Source: a virus
Virus record (IMG/VR): IMGVR_UViG_3300037086_000397
Location: 1-45,735 of that record
Reading direction: 5' to 3' (one strand)
DNA length: 45,735 bases
Part shown: positions 9,922 through 20,500 of the stretch, in pieces
Numbering within the stretch: the first letter of the stretch is position 1
Layout of the letters: every line of letters starts with the position of its first letter
Translations under genes and position numbers: made by a program
Notes under the pieces: generated by a model
What the model was told of the DNA's origin: nothing
Databases searched by the model: none
What the model saw: only the letters and a program-made list of their open reading frames with translations

Positions 9922-12243
9922 ATGGCTTTATTTAAAATAACGATAGATAAGACGAAAGTTTCTGGATCACTCACTAATTACGTGTATGTGTTTACAGAAG
10001 GTTGTTCTAATATACCCGCACACTTTTGGACTGGCGTTATAGATGTCAATGGATTAGATATTAAGTTTTATGACTCAGATGATGCTACTGAATTAAAACG
10101 AACAATTGTTGTTTATGATTCTTCTGGTCAAAAAGTAGAAGTCCATGTAAAAATACCATCAATAGATTCTGGAACAGATAAAGTACTTTGGTGTCATTAT
10201 GGAAATACCACAAGGGCAAACGATATCGACGTATTTGCTTCTACTGATAGATATTATCCTCTTCAAACTACTACACCAACTGATTATGGTCCAAATACAA
10301 GTTCTGGATCAGGAACAAACAATACTGCTGAGGCACAACAAGTAGAAAAAGGAAATTCATTTACTGGAACTGGATACTTAAGTGGTGCTGGTTTAGAGTT
10401 TGATATAGGAAGTACCTGGACGTTTATTACTTGGGCAAAAACAAGTTCAGCGACTGCTCAGGAATTATTTGGTAAAGGATTTAGAATTAACTCAGGTAAT
10501 AAAAATTATGTTCAATTTTATTATGGAGCTGATGGTAAAATAAATTATGATTATGAAAAAAATACCGGCCCTAATGATTATGGTACTTTTTCAAATACAT
10601 CATATAAAGATGGAAATCTTCATCAATTTGCATTCGTTAATGTTACAGATAGTTCTGTCTCATTTTATGCTGATGGACAGTTTATAACGACCATTACCCT
10701 TTCAGCTACGGCTAGAGCATATAACGGATATAATACATGGTATGCTGGAGGGACTGCATCGTATATAGCCGGCCCTTTAACAGGCTCTATGGATTCAATT
10801 AGATTAAATGTTAGAGAAGTTGGCGCAGATGAAATTACAACTATTTATAATAATGAAAATTATCAATCAACATTTTCTTCCGCAGAAGATGTTTCTTCTG
10901 AAAGTGCATCAATAAGCCCATCTGCATCAATAAGCCCATCCAGCAGTGAAAGTTCATCTCTTTCTCCATCATCATCTATATCAGCTTCATTAAGTCCTTC
11001 TGAATCAGAGAGTCCTTCTTCATCAGAAAGTGCTTCTGTAAGTCCTTCGGTATCTGAAAGTGCTTCTGTAAGTCCCTCTGTGTCAGAAAGCGCCTCTATA
11101 AGTCCTTCTAAGTCAACTAGTCCCTCAGCCTCAAAAAGTACATCAATTAGTACGTCAGCATCAGTTAGCCCTTCATCTTCTGAAAGTGCTTCTGTAAGTC
11201 CATCTATATCAATTAGTCCATCTTTTTCAGAAAGCGCTTCCGTAAGTCCTTCTGTTTCAGAAAGTGCTTCAGAAAGTCCCTCATCATCTGAAAGTGCTTC
11301 TACAAGCCCTTCTGCATCAACAAGCCCATCTGAATCAGAAAGCCCATCTGAATCAGAAAGCCCTTCTTCTTCAGAGAGCCCTTCATCTTCTGAAAGTCCA
11401 TCACTATCGCCATCGGCATCTGAGAGTCCTTCATCTTCAGAGAGTCCATCTGAATCAGTAAGTCCATCAACATCAGAAAGTCCATCTATATCGCCATCAT
11501 CATCAGAAAGTGCCTCAGTTTCTCCATCGGCGTCTGAAAGCCCTTCAGCATCAATTAGTCCATCTTATTCTCTTAGCCCTTCGGCCTCATTATCGCCTTC
11601 TGCGTCAAGATCGCCATCTTCCAGCGCCAGTAGTTCTGTATCGCCATCGCGCAGTAGGAGCCCTTCAGCCAGTCTCAGTCCTTCATCGAGTATCAGTGCG
11701 TCTTTTAGTCCCTCAGCGTCTGTAAGCGCTTCCAGGAGCCCTTCAACATCAATTAGCCCATCCACCTCAGAAAGTCCATCAGAATCAGTAAGTCCGCCTG
11801 CCTCTGAGTCGCCATCAATCAGTCCATCCGCTTCAATGTCGCCAAGCGTATCTATAAGTCCTTCATCATCTGCGTCGGCTTCTAAGAGTCCTTCAATCAG
11901 CCCATCTTCTTCGATATCGTCCAGCGTATCGCCTTCACTGAGCCCTAGCTCAAGTATGTCGCCATCAATGTCGCCGTCATCTTCTACAAGCCCGTCATCC
12001 AGTGCTTCGGCATCAGGAAGCCCATCTTCTTCAATAAGTCCAAGCGCTTCGGCATCACCAAGTATACCGATTCCACCTTCTTCTAGTTGTAAGTATGTAA
12101 TTGTTTTAAAAGATGCTGATTTATCATATTTAAATGGTAAAGCATTCTCATTTTATATTACATCGGGTTCGGCATATAATGTTGATCCTAAAGTATTATC
12201 GTTACCAAATGTTCAATCAGAAATAGGTATTTATAATGGATAA
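9922..12243 (+). CDS. Tail fibre: DUF2341-like and LamG domains with long Ser/Pro-rich stalk
   Basis: 773 residues. Residues 1-95 resemble the DUF2341 beta-domain (ending 'KVLWCHYGNTT'). About 110-315 is a LamG/concanavalin-like lectin domain ('FTFITWAKTSS'-type strands and 'GSMDSIRLNVREVGADEI', the usual end of LamG modules). About 325-722 is an almost perfect low-complexity region in which every second residue is Ser (SPSxSxSPS type). The last 50 residues form a short folded cap. The layout is lectin head, extended stalk, small C-terminal domain. It is probably a host-surface or glycan-binding fibre. The Ser-rich stalk could be O-glycosylated, although no glycosylation sites can be proven here. 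It overlaps the next gene by 8 nt. Confidence 0.7.
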   Translation: MALFKITIDKTKVSGSLTNYVYVFTEGCSNIPAHFWTGVIDVNGLDIKFYDSDDATELKRTIVVYDSSGQKVEVHVKIPSIDSGTDKVLWCHYGNTTRANDIDVFASTDRYYPLQTTTPTDYGPNTSSGSGTNNTAEAQQVEKGNSFTGTGYLSGAGLEFDIGSTWTFITWAKTSSATAQELFGKGFRINSGNKNYVQFYYGADGKINYDYEKNTGPNDYGTFSNTSYKDGNLHQFAFVNVTDSSVSFYADGQFITTITLSATARAYNGYNTWYAGGTASYIAGPLTGSMDSIRLNVREVGADEITTIYNNENYQSTFSSAEDVSSESASISPSASISPSSSESSSLSPSSSISASLSPSESESPSSSESASVSPSVSESASVSPSVSESASISPSKSTSPSASKSTSISTSASVSPSSSESASVSPSISISPSFSESASVSPSVSESASESPSSSESASTSPSASTSPSESESPSESESPSSSESPSSSESPSLSPSASESPSSSESPSESVSPSTSESPSISPSSSESASVSPSASESPSASISPSYSLSPSASLSPSASRSPSSSASSSVSPSRSRSPSASLSPSSSISASFSPSASVSASRSPSTSISPSTSESPSESVSPPASESPSISPSASMSPSVSISPSSSASASKSPSISPSSSISSSVSPSLSPSSSMSPSMSPSSSTSPSSSASASGSPSSSISPSASASPSIPIPPSSSCKYVIVLKDADLSYLNGKAFSFYITSGSAYNVDPKVLSLPNVQSEIGIYNG
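10899..12087 (+). repeat. Low-complexity Ser/Pro-coding repeat (SPSxSx)n
   Basis: About 1.2 kb of degenerate hexamer-like DNA (forms such as 'tctgaaagtgcttctgtaag') encoding alternating Ser residues with periodic Pro. Codons for Ser vary widely (TCN and AGY), so the protein pattern is kept while the DNA drifts. This implies selection on the protein rather than fresh DNA duplication. Local GC content is above that of flanking genes. Confidence 0.9.
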
Positions 12244-13159
12244 TGATGATATCATAAAATTAAAAAAAGATATTGATTATCTTATTCATAATAACATAAT
12301 CGAATTTAATCGAGATTATTTTGAAGAAGGCGTTGTCCAGCCAGGACAAAGTTTTTATGGAAAACTTACTGATATTATAGAAAAAAGTTTATACTCAACT
12401 TATGGTTCTCTTATCAGTCTTGATGATCCTAGTAAGTATAATTTTAATAATGTTAGTGGAAAAGCAGCGATTAATACAGTTCTTCAGGCTTTGCAGAATT
12501 CTGGTTACATTTCAAATTATCAAAAGGCGTTGAATGTTTATTACGGTCTTCCAGTGGCACCGCAAAATTGTCAAGTTCTTGGATTATATGAATCTTATGA
12601 TTACATTGTTGATTCTAACTGGACTTATTATCATGATGGAAATGTTATTCGAATTATTATTAAAACAGGAACACATCTTCACAAATTTATTCAACAAGGC
12701 ACAAAATTAAGAGTTGATAGATTGAATAAAGAACTTACAGTTGAGGCTGTGGATAATAGAGCATTAATTGTTGGGGAAACGACATTTGGTCAAATAACCG
12801 TTGATGATGCATCAGACGTAATTGCTGGAGATGCATTGAATGTAAAATTAATCAATAAGTATCCAATTGTAAGTATTACTCAAGAATCAGAATCTTTTGA
12901 TGCAACAGTAACAATAAAAACCTCATATGAGTCATGTGCAAAACTTCAACATATTATTGACATTATTCAAGATTTAACTGATAATAAAGAATATCCTGAA
13001 ATTTTGATTTATGGTACAAGCGGTTTTACTCATAATTATGATGGTATTTATCATATAACTGAAGCTAGGGATTTATCTGGATTTGGTCAATTAAAAATTT
13101 ATAATCCAGCAAATGATATTGAGCCGAAATATAATGATTTTGTATTTACAACTAATTGA
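12236..13159 (+). CDS. Tail or baseplate structural protein (unknown)
   Basis: 307 residues. The start overlaps the fibre stop by 8 nt. The N-terminal 110 residues are helical ('DIIKLKKDIDYLIHNN', then 'INTVLQALQNSGYISNYQKA'). The rest is beta-rich with Asp/Val/Ile strands and no trans-membrane segment. No family is recognised. Length and position among fibre genes suggest a fibre-attachment or baseplate component. Confidence 0.5.
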   Translation: MDNDDIIKLKKDIDYLIHNNIIEFNRDYFEEGVVQPGQSFYGKLTDIIEKSLYSTYGSLISLDDPSKYNFNNVSGKAAINTVLQALQNSGYISNYQKALNVYYGLPVAPQNCQVLGLYESYDYIVDSNWTYYHDGNVIRIIIKTGTHLHKFIQQGTKLRVDRLNKELTVEAVDNRALIVGETTFGQITVDDASDVIAGDALNVKLINKYPIVSITQESESFDATVTIKTSYESCAKLQHIIDIIQDLTDNKEYPEILIYGTSGFTHNYDGIYHITEARDLSGFGQLKIYNPANDIEPKYNDFVFTTN

Positions 13160-13166
13160 GGAATAA

Positions 13167-13682
13167 ATGAAAATTTTTATTCCATATTCTGATCACAGTC
13201 CAATTAGCCAAGAAATTCTTGATTCTATTAAAGGTAATGTTATATTTATCAATTGTACTTTTGATAATACTATTCCAAAAGTAAAAAGAATTATACAAGC
13301 TGAATATAAATTTAAAGAAATAGCACTAAAAGAAACATGTGATTTCTATGTATATCAACAAAGTGATATGTTGTCTATAAAAGAAGATAATTTTACTGTT
13401 ATGCAAAAGTTTTTAACCGATCATATTGACTTTGGAGCTATAGCATTATCAAGATATAATTTATCATTGAATCAGCAAATTTATGATAGAATAAAAGTCA
13501 ATACTATTCTTAGTGGATTTATAATGTTTACTCCTCCTGGTCTTAAGGCTGTTGAGTTTGAGGAGAAAAATAATAATATGCCATTACCGTCATCTTATAC
13601 CATTTCAAGATCTTTAGATAGTGTTGGCTATAAATATGGTTATGTTGATACTATAGCAAGAATAAGGCATTTACAAGGATAA
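13167..13682 (+). CDS. Unknown protein with a possible glycosyltransferase-like fold
   Basis: 171 residues; GAGG lies upstream of the ATG. The start 'MKIFIPYSDHSPISQEILDSI' followed by alternating strands and helices, 'CDFYVYQQSDMLSIKEDNF', and a late 'LSGFIMFTPPGLKAVEF' segment is the kind of pattern seen in small GT-A glycosyltransferase-like proteins: an acidic cluster after a strand, then a G-x-x-F motif. I cannot confirm this. The protein lacks a clear DxD and is short. It lies close to a Ser-rich fibre gene, which would be a natural substrate, but that link is speculative. Confidence 0.35.
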   Translation: MKIFIPYSDHSPISQEILDSIKGNVIFINCTFDNTIPKVKRIIQAEYKFKEIALKETCDFYVYQQSDMLSIKEDNFTVMQKFLTDHIDFGAIALSRYNLSLNQQIYDRIKVNTILSGFIMFTPPGLKAVEFEEKNNNMPLPSSYTISRSLDSVGYKYGYVDTIARIRHLQG

Positions 13683-13684
13683 AT

Positions 13685-14980
13685 ATGGCAACAAGTATTT
13701 GGTACGATATAAGTATAGATGGTGATGAATACTCTGATGGTAGTCAAGGAAATCCGTTTGGTTGGATTAATGCATTTGATCCAGGTAATTCATATAATTG
13801 GAATGGGATTGGTGACGTAGATTTTTATGTTCGTGGTATAAGACATTTAACTTCAGGTTCTGTTTCTTTTGGCGATACATGTGGAATGAATATGCGTTGG
13901 TATCCATGGGATCTTAGTTTATATGGTCCATGGAGAATTGGTATTGATTCTGGGACTATTAATTGGGGAGGCTACGAAACATTTGGTTATAGTTTAGATG
14001 GGGCAATATTAAAAGCCAATACTGTTAATATAGGATTTGATGAAGATTACTTTGGAATGATGATTACTCGAAGTGTAATATTAGCTGATGATATTAATTT
14101 TTATACATTTCCATATTTACCATATAATAATTCTTATTTTTATGGTAATTCTTTTATTGCAAATAATTCTATTAATTTTTCAGCCTCTCCCGCACCTTAT
14201 CAAAATAATTATATTGATTGTATTTTTAAATTTACAACTGCTTCAAATTTAACATCAACTAACCTTTTTTCAAGTTGTGCGATGCCAACCCCAATTACTA
14301 TTGTTGATGGTACAGTCATATATGATACTTGTAGAACTGATTGGGTCTCACCAGTATTTCCCGCATGGAATGATACTAATCCAGATCATTGGGCACAAAG
14401 TATTCTGGCTGCAGGAATGCCGTGGCCGCCAGAAAATGGTCATCCCAATTATTCTGGATATGATACTGGGTTATTTGGAGAACCAAGAACTGGTATAGGT
14501 GGATTATATTTTGATACTACCATTACTACCACAACTGGAAGCCCAACTACCACCACGACTGGAGGGCCAACTACTACAACAGCCCCTTCAATGGATATTG
14601 GATTTGTTCATATATCATGGCCAACACATAAATATCTTCTTTTACTTCTTGAAGATGGAACATTATTTAAGGCTTATATTGATTCTCCATTGGACACCAT
14701 TTACGATACTGGAGATTTTCTTACTAAGTATGATATAATATGCAGAAATGTTTCTGTAGCAAATAAAGAGTTGTTTCCTGATTGGAATAAATTTGATGGA
14801 TTTAAAAGATTCAATGGATTGGATTTAGAAGGTTGTATACTTGAATTGATTAATTTTAATCCTTATATTGATTTTGGCAGTTATTTTCCAAGTGATTTTC
14901 AAAATTTAAATATAACGACCACAACAACAACAACTCCAGCTCCTACAACGAGTACGACAACTACAACGACATCACCTTAA
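13685..14980 (+). CDS. Fibre protein with Thr-rich linkers
   Basis: 431 residues. The first 275 are aromatic, Gly/Asn-rich beta sequence in the style of phage beta-helix fibres. They end at 'GLFGEPRTGIGGLYFD', like the closing motif of beta-helix modules. A Thr-rich linker follows (about 279-303), then a folded region of about 120 residues, then a second poly-Thr C-terminal tail. The next fibre but one (15461) starts with a similar poly-Thr segment. Role inferred: a surface-binding fibre or fibre segment. Confidence 0.6.
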   Translation: MATSIWYDISIDGDEYSDGSQGNPFGWINAFDPGNSYNWNGIGDVDFYVRGIRHLTSGSVSFGDTCGMNMRWYPWDLSLYGPWRIGIDSGTINWGGYETFGYSLDGAILKANTVNIGFDEDYFGMMITRSVILADDINFYTFPYLPYNNSYFYGNSFIANNSINFSASPAPYQNNYIDCIFKFTTASNLTSTNLFSSCAMPTPITIVDGTVIYDTCRTDWVSPVFPAWNDTNPDHWAQSILAAGMPWPPENGHPNYSGYDTGLFGEPRTGIGGLYFDTTITTTTGSPTTTTTGGPTTTTAPSMDIGFVHISWPTHKYLLLLLEDGTLFKAYIDSPLDTIYDTGDFLTKYDIICRNVSVANKELFPDWNKFDGFKRFNGLDLEGCILELINFNPYIDFGSYFPSDFQNLNITTTTTTTPAPTTSTTTTTTSP

Positions 14981-15035
14981 ATAAAGATATATGTATATAT
15001 ATTGAAGATTTATATTATAATATAGGAAACACACT

Positions 15036-15458
15036 ATGGAATTAAATGACATTATCAGAAACATGGTAATTGAGGCCATTAAAAGCCAAATTGATGGTAA
15101 TATTGGAGATCCAGGCAAAATAGTATTTAAAAATTCTAATGACGACTCACTAGTAACTGCATATTTTGCCCCAACTTCTATGGTTGTCCATAGGGGTAAA
15201 GGTACATTTTTTGATATTAGCCCATATCTTAGAGGGGTTGTTACTGTTGAGGGATTTGCTAATAAATGGAGTATTCAAAACGCTGCAGGATTTGAACTTA
15301 TTAGCGGTACATGTGGTGATCAAAATCATTTAGATAAAGATATTATTTTTAATACTGAAGATTTGCATTGGTATCAAAATGATGTTATTGTTATTGAATC
15401 ATTATCTATAGAAATACCATCAGGTAATAATGAATATATAACTGAACCAGAGGTTTAA
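15036..15458 (+). CDS. Small structural protein (unknown)
   Basis: A 140-residue protein starting 55 nt after the previous gene; AGGAAA precedes the ATG. A helical N-terminus (NDIIRNMVIEAIKSQI) leads into beta-rich sequence with 'RGKGTFFDISPYLRGVVTVEG'. No family recognised. It is translated just before the next fibre, with only 2 nt between them, so it is likely a partner of that fibre. Confidence 0.5.
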   Translation: MELNDIIRNMVIEAIKSQIDGNIGDPGKIVFKNSNDDSLVTAYFAPTSMVVHRGKGTFFDISPYLRGVVTVEGFANKWSIQNAAGFELISGTCGDQNHLDKDIIFNTEDLHWYQNDVIVIESLSIEIPSGNNEYITEPEV

Positions 15459-15460
15459 TT

Positions 15461-17170
15461 ATGTCTACGACAACTACTACAACAACTCAAGCCCCTTGGA
15501 AAGATTTTGAACTTATTGAAGAGACTGCAACTCCTCCTTGGGGACATATAGATAATCAATTGCAAAAAGATATTATAGATACAATGCTGGGTAGTTGTGC
15601 TCTTCCTGTAAAGGACACTGTGGGAGGTCATAAACATTTTTTATTTTATGATCATTCCGGCGTTGCAGTTTTAGAAGGTATTGATGGAGATACAACTGTT
15701 AAAAATAATTTAGTTGTTAATGGAAATATTGTTAATCCTACAATTTTTGGAAGTATAACTGTTTCTGGGTTTGTCGGAACTGCTGGAATAGTTCATAGTG
15801 ATGCCTATGGAGTACTTTCTAGTTCTGCGATTGTTGATGCTGATATTGATAATTCTGCATCAATATCTTGGAGTAAAATTAATAATAATGAAGTGATTGT
15901 TAATAATAATATTTCAACAAGCGCTGATATAGCGTGGAGTAAAATACACACATTTGGATCTATAGTTAATAATGATATATCACTATATGCTTTAATTGAT
16001 TGGAATAAAATTAATAAATTAGGAGCTTCTCCATATGATATGGGTGCTTGTGGGATGACATCTGGAACTGATGTTCAAAAAGCTGATGGTAGTGGTGGGT
16101 TAATACCTTGTATAGCTTTAGAAGATATCACATATATACATGAAATATCTGAAACTGATTTAGATGCACCATTCGGAGATCCTGGCACTACAGCTGGGTT
16201 TTGTCAAAGAACAGCAGAAGGACATTATCAAATAAGTCCATCTTCAGTTACCGCTCATCCGATGTTATCAACCACTCATACTGATGCGCATACTCAAACA
16301 GTAACAAGGGGATCATTAATAACAGGCCAGTATGATGGTGTTGGAGTTTCTGGTATTAATTGGAATTTGTTAACAAAAGGTGCTCCTGGAACAATATTAA
16401 CATGTAATACTGATGATGTAATATGGGATACGCCATCAAATATAGGAATTCAAGTTTATAGTGAAAATCTTACTGCCATTGCGGAACTTACTTTTACAAC
16501 AAATAGAGTAATTCTTTTAACAGGATCGGGATCATGTACTACAGGACCAATAACCAATGCCTATATTAGTAATACTGCATTAATATCTTTATCTAAACTT
16601 GCAGTAATGAATCAAAATACATACATAGGAAATGTTGCTGCAAGTGGCAATACTCCTATAGCATTAACTAGTTCACAAATGAAATCATCTCTTGGATATT
16701 ATACATCTGGAGATAGTGCAAATTTATCAGGTCTAACAGTAACGCGACTTACCTCAAGTCATGCAACAATTAATATTAATAGTTCTTCTTCTGGAGGAAC
16801 CTTTTCAATTATAGGTTTTCAAAATGATGGAATTACTGCATGGAATATGAGCAGTGAGTCTCAAACCGAAAGTTATAGTTTTATACTTCGATCAAGAAAA
16901 ACAACTGGTGTTGCGTATTGGGATGTTAACGCATTTGTGGTTCTTAGAACTTCCGCACTCCAAAAAATTGGTTTTGGGCTTAATGGCGGAACTAATCCTG
17001 TAACTAGTACAACTAATAGTTTTCATTTTTCTGGAGATACAATAAGATTAGATACTCCAAGATCAATATTTACATCTGGATATGTTGGAGAAATATGTTG
17101 GAACGCTGGTGGAATATCAGTTTGTACCAATGAATCTCCATTAACCTGGAGACATATAGCTTTTGCTTAA
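15461..17170 (+). CDS. Tail fibre with N-terminal poly-Thr segment
   Basis: 569 residues. It starts with a run of Thr (residues 3-9) and 'QAPW', then Gly/Ser/Thr-rich beta sequence with three repeats of about 20 residues of the form 'SASISWSKINN', 'SADIAWSKIHT' and 'YALIDWNKINK' (about residues 130-190). Such D-x-x-I-x-W-x-K-I repeats are common in phage tail-fibre shafts. The C-terminal 130 residues look like a compact head domain that contains Cys and Trp. Probably a trimeric fibre. Confidence 0.65.
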   Translation: MSTTTTTTTQAPWKDFELIEETATPPWGHIDNQLQKDIIDTMLGSCALPVKDTVGGHKHFLFYDHSGVAVLEGIDGDTTVKNNLVVNGNIVNPTIFGSITVSGFVGTAGIVHSDAYGVLSSSAIVDADIDNSASISWSKINNNEVIVNNNISTSADIAWSKIHTFGSIVNNDISLYALIDWNKINKLGASPYDMGACGMTSGTDVQKADGSGGLIPCIALEDITYIHEISETDLDAPFGDPGTTAGFCQRTAEGHYQISPSSVTAHPMLSTTHTDAHTQTVTRGSLITGQYDGVGVSGINWNLLTKGAPGTILTCNTDDVIWDTPSNIGIQVYSENLTAIAELTFTTNRVILLTGSGSCTTGPITNAYISNTALISLSKLAVMNQNTYIGNVAASGNTPIALTSSQMKSSLGYYTSGDSANLSGLTVTRLTSSHATININSSSSGGTFSIIGFQNDGITAWNMSSESQTESYSFILRSRKTTGVAYWDVNAFVVLRTSALQKIGFGLNGGTNPVTSTTNSFHFSGDTIRLDTPRSIFTSGYVGEICWNAGGISVCTNESPLTWRHIAFA

Positions 17171-17198
17171 CCATTAACAATCAGTGGGAGGATCTATC

Positions 17199-17573
17199 AT
17201 GGATATTAGTTTGACCAACAAAGAAATTGTCGAAGATGGAATGCTTAATGCTGCTCATGAACTTTTAAAAAACAAACTTCCAATTCAGACTCGTTTACCT
17301 TTGGCAGATTTTGTTGAGTATGCAACAAGGAGATCGAGAAGATTTTGGGAAAACGTTAAAGTTATCGCAGATAAATATAAAATTCCTGACAATACTAAGT
17401 TTGAGGCTTTGACTGGAGAAGCAAAAACAGAAATGGATTTTTTAAGAAATTATGTTGGACGAATACAAATGGAATTGATCCCATATCCAGATAGTCCAAT
17501 AGAAGGTCATTACGAACTTATTCTCAATAAGTTATTCGTTAAAAGAGAATCTACTATTAAAGAGGTTGAATAG
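17199..17573 (+). CDS. Small helical protein (unknown)
   Basis: 124 residues from the ATG at 17199, which has GGGAGG 8 nt upstream; the in-frame GTG at 17184 overlaps that ribosome site and is unlikely. The protein is mostly helical with a basic patch ('EYATRRSRRFWENVKVIADK'). It ends in TAG overlapping the GTG start of the 2108-residue gene, which indicates tight co-translation. It could be a fibre chaperone or assembly factor, but nothing in the sequence proves it. Confidence 0.5.
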   Translation: MDISLTNKEIVEDGMLNAAHELLKNKLPIQTRLPLADFVEYATRRSRRFWENVKVIADKYKIPDNTKFEALTGEAKTEMDFLRNYVGRIQMELIPYPDSPIEGHYELILNKLFVKRESTIKEVE

Positions 17574-20500
17574 TGCATCAGCATCCTTTTGGTTTTAACT
17601 ATCCATATGGAGTTAGTCCTCTTTTTAAAGATGACACTCCATATTATGGTAAACCACTATTTTTTTCAGTTGGCGATACCGGCGATTATCAGACTAAAGA
17701 TTCCAATGGGGATCTTTTTATATCGATAAGAGCCGGTATCGCTCACTTTTCATTTCCTCAAGTTAATCCTAATTTAGGTATAGGCGATAAAGTATCATTT
17801 GATGGAGTTTATTGTTTAATCAGTGAAAAAATAGACCAATCTAATTGGTATGTCACTAATACAGTTGGAACTCCATTTATAGATATTGATATTGTTCCAG
17901 TTACCAGTATTACAAAGGTATTTAATTCTTTAAATGCCGCGATTGGTGGAGATTCTCCTGAATTAGCTGATTATATTTCTTACAACCTTACTGGTTTTGA
18001 TATTCAACCAAATATTATTTGTTATTCAATTCAAGAAACAAATAATATTCTTTTTAAACAAAAATGGACTATTGACCCGTCTAGATACATTAAAATTTAT
18101 ACCCCATCAAGTTCTGCATATGAATGCAATTCTAGACAAAGACATCTTGGAGTTTTAGGAAATGGATATAAATTACAAGCAACCTCAATATATGATGAAG
18201 CTCTTATTGTAGAACAACATAATGTTGAAATAAAGGGATTGCAAATAACAAATGCTAGTAACGGTTTACATCTTACTGGTACAAATATTAATGTTATTAA
18301 TAATATTGTTGCAAACTGTGGTGGTGTTGGAATATCTGACTGGAATACTACTGGAACTTTAAACCACTATATCGGAAATACAATATATTCCTGCACAGCT
18401 TGTGGAATATCTGTTTCAAATGTTTTAATTCCTGCAAATAATAAAATTTCTTATTTATATAATAATACTGTTGTTGGGTGTGGAATTGGCGTTCAACTGG
18501 GCAGTCCTGATCCTAAAGTACAAATTTATATTAAAAATCAGCTATGTAACTGGAATGAGACTGATTATGTTATAGTTGGTGGAACTGAAATTTATGGTTA
18601 CAATTGTGTAAGTAGAGATAATACAGTACTTAACATCCCTCATATTGAAACATCTTGTTTTCCAGCTTCATTAGTAAAATTCAAAGATCGTAGCAATAAT
18701 GATTATCATTTAAATACTGGTGATGATGGTGCAATAATTTCAGGATTAAACTTATCTCATGATCCGTATTATTCATTTAATACAGATATTGACGGAGACT
18801 TAATTGGTGATCCTTGGAGTATTGGATCAGATTATACTGCACATAAAGTTGTTTTTTCAGTTGGATCAACAACCGATTATATCGGACCAGCAACAATTAC
18901 CATATCTGACGGAATAGCAACATTTTCTGTTGCACAAACTGGCGACGCTTTTGGAGTTGGACATTTAGTCACGTACAATACGTCAGATACTTGTTATCTT
19001 ATTGAAAAAATATCAACTTCTAAATATAGAGTTGCTTTAGCAAATGGCACAGCTCCTGCCGATATTATTGAGTCAGCAATAGTATCTGTTACTCCTGCTT
19101 TTGCTTCATTAAATGCTGCTTTAGACGGGTCAACATCTGGAATATATACTGCACTTGGCAATACTGAAGATTTAGTATCGCTAAATCTACAAATTGATGT
19201 GGCATGTTATAATATTTCAGATTCATTAGCATTAACAACATCTGATACATGGATAACAGATGAAATAAGAAATTTCAAAATTTATGTCCCAACCGACACG
19301 GTGACTCAATGCAATACTATACAAAAATTTGCAGGAAAATTGGGAGATGGATATCAACTACAGGGCAACTTAGAAATATCAATTCCATATACAAAAGTTG
19401 ACGGAATTCAAAATACTTTTGGAAGTATTAAAATGTTAAATGCGCCCAATAGTATGGTATTGAATTGTCTTTCTGCAAATCCTACAACAGGAATTTTATT
19501 CGAAAGCAGTTTTCCTGGAATAAATGTCATTGCGAATAATCTCATATATGATGGTTCTGGAGAAGGAATTTTAATACATTGTCTTGAAACCAATATCAAT
19601 GATACTTATTATTGCTATAATAACAACACGATCAAATGCACAAAGGGAATATCATTTGATACTCCAGTTAATACATACTCAAATATCGTTGTGGTTAAAA
19701 ATCATATTTCACAATTTAATGATGATGATTATTATATTGCTAATCAAGATTCTGGAAGAATGATAATTAGTAATAGTGTCAGTAGTGATGCTACTGCTAA
19801 TAAATTCGAAAATAAAACCAATACTATCAATAAATCTCTTGAATTTATAGATTATATCAATAAGGATTTTCATTTAAGTATTTCTGATGCATTTACCATA
19901 AATCCTGGAGAAGATTTAAGTTATAACGCTCAATATCCATTTAGCGTAGATTTTGATAATGAAGTAAGGGCTCCAGGATATTGGAATGTTGGAGTTGATA
20001 ATTTTACAAATACTTGTCGAAATGAAGTTTTTTATTCAATAGGGGCTTATCAAGGTTTTTTACAATCATTTAACTCCCACATTACCATTTTGAATGGAAT
20101 AGCATATTTTGATAATGCTCAATCATGTGCTCAACTTGGAATCGGTGATTGCATTACTTACAACACTTCTGTAAAATGTTATCTAGCAGAAAAAGTGAAT
20201 TATTACTTATGGAGAGTTGTAACAGTTTTTGGTGCTAAACCATCAGATATCACGTTATCTCCAATCGTAAACATTAAACGAACTTTCAATACGCTTAAGG
20301 GAGCTGTCGATGGGGCGTCTGGAGTTAATTTTCTTAATACAACAGACTTAACATCATTAGGAGTGCATCTTAATTTAGTATGTTATGACGATGGGGTTAT
20401 TGATGGCGACGCAATTACTGTTTCTGGATGGACTACCAATGTAAATAATCAAATTAAAATATATACAGCATGGAACACTAAAACTCAATCAAATAAAAAA

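Noticed and set aside
11264-11765. Several short frames on both strands inside the Ser-rich gene
   Set aside because: They arise from the low-complexity DNA and lack ribosome sites; composition is absurd (His/Leu/Gln or Met/Leu repeats).
10899-12087. CRISPR-like or tandem-repeat array in the Ser-rich gene
   Set aside because: The repeats are codon-level and continuous within one frame, with no equal spacers or conserved palindromic repeat.
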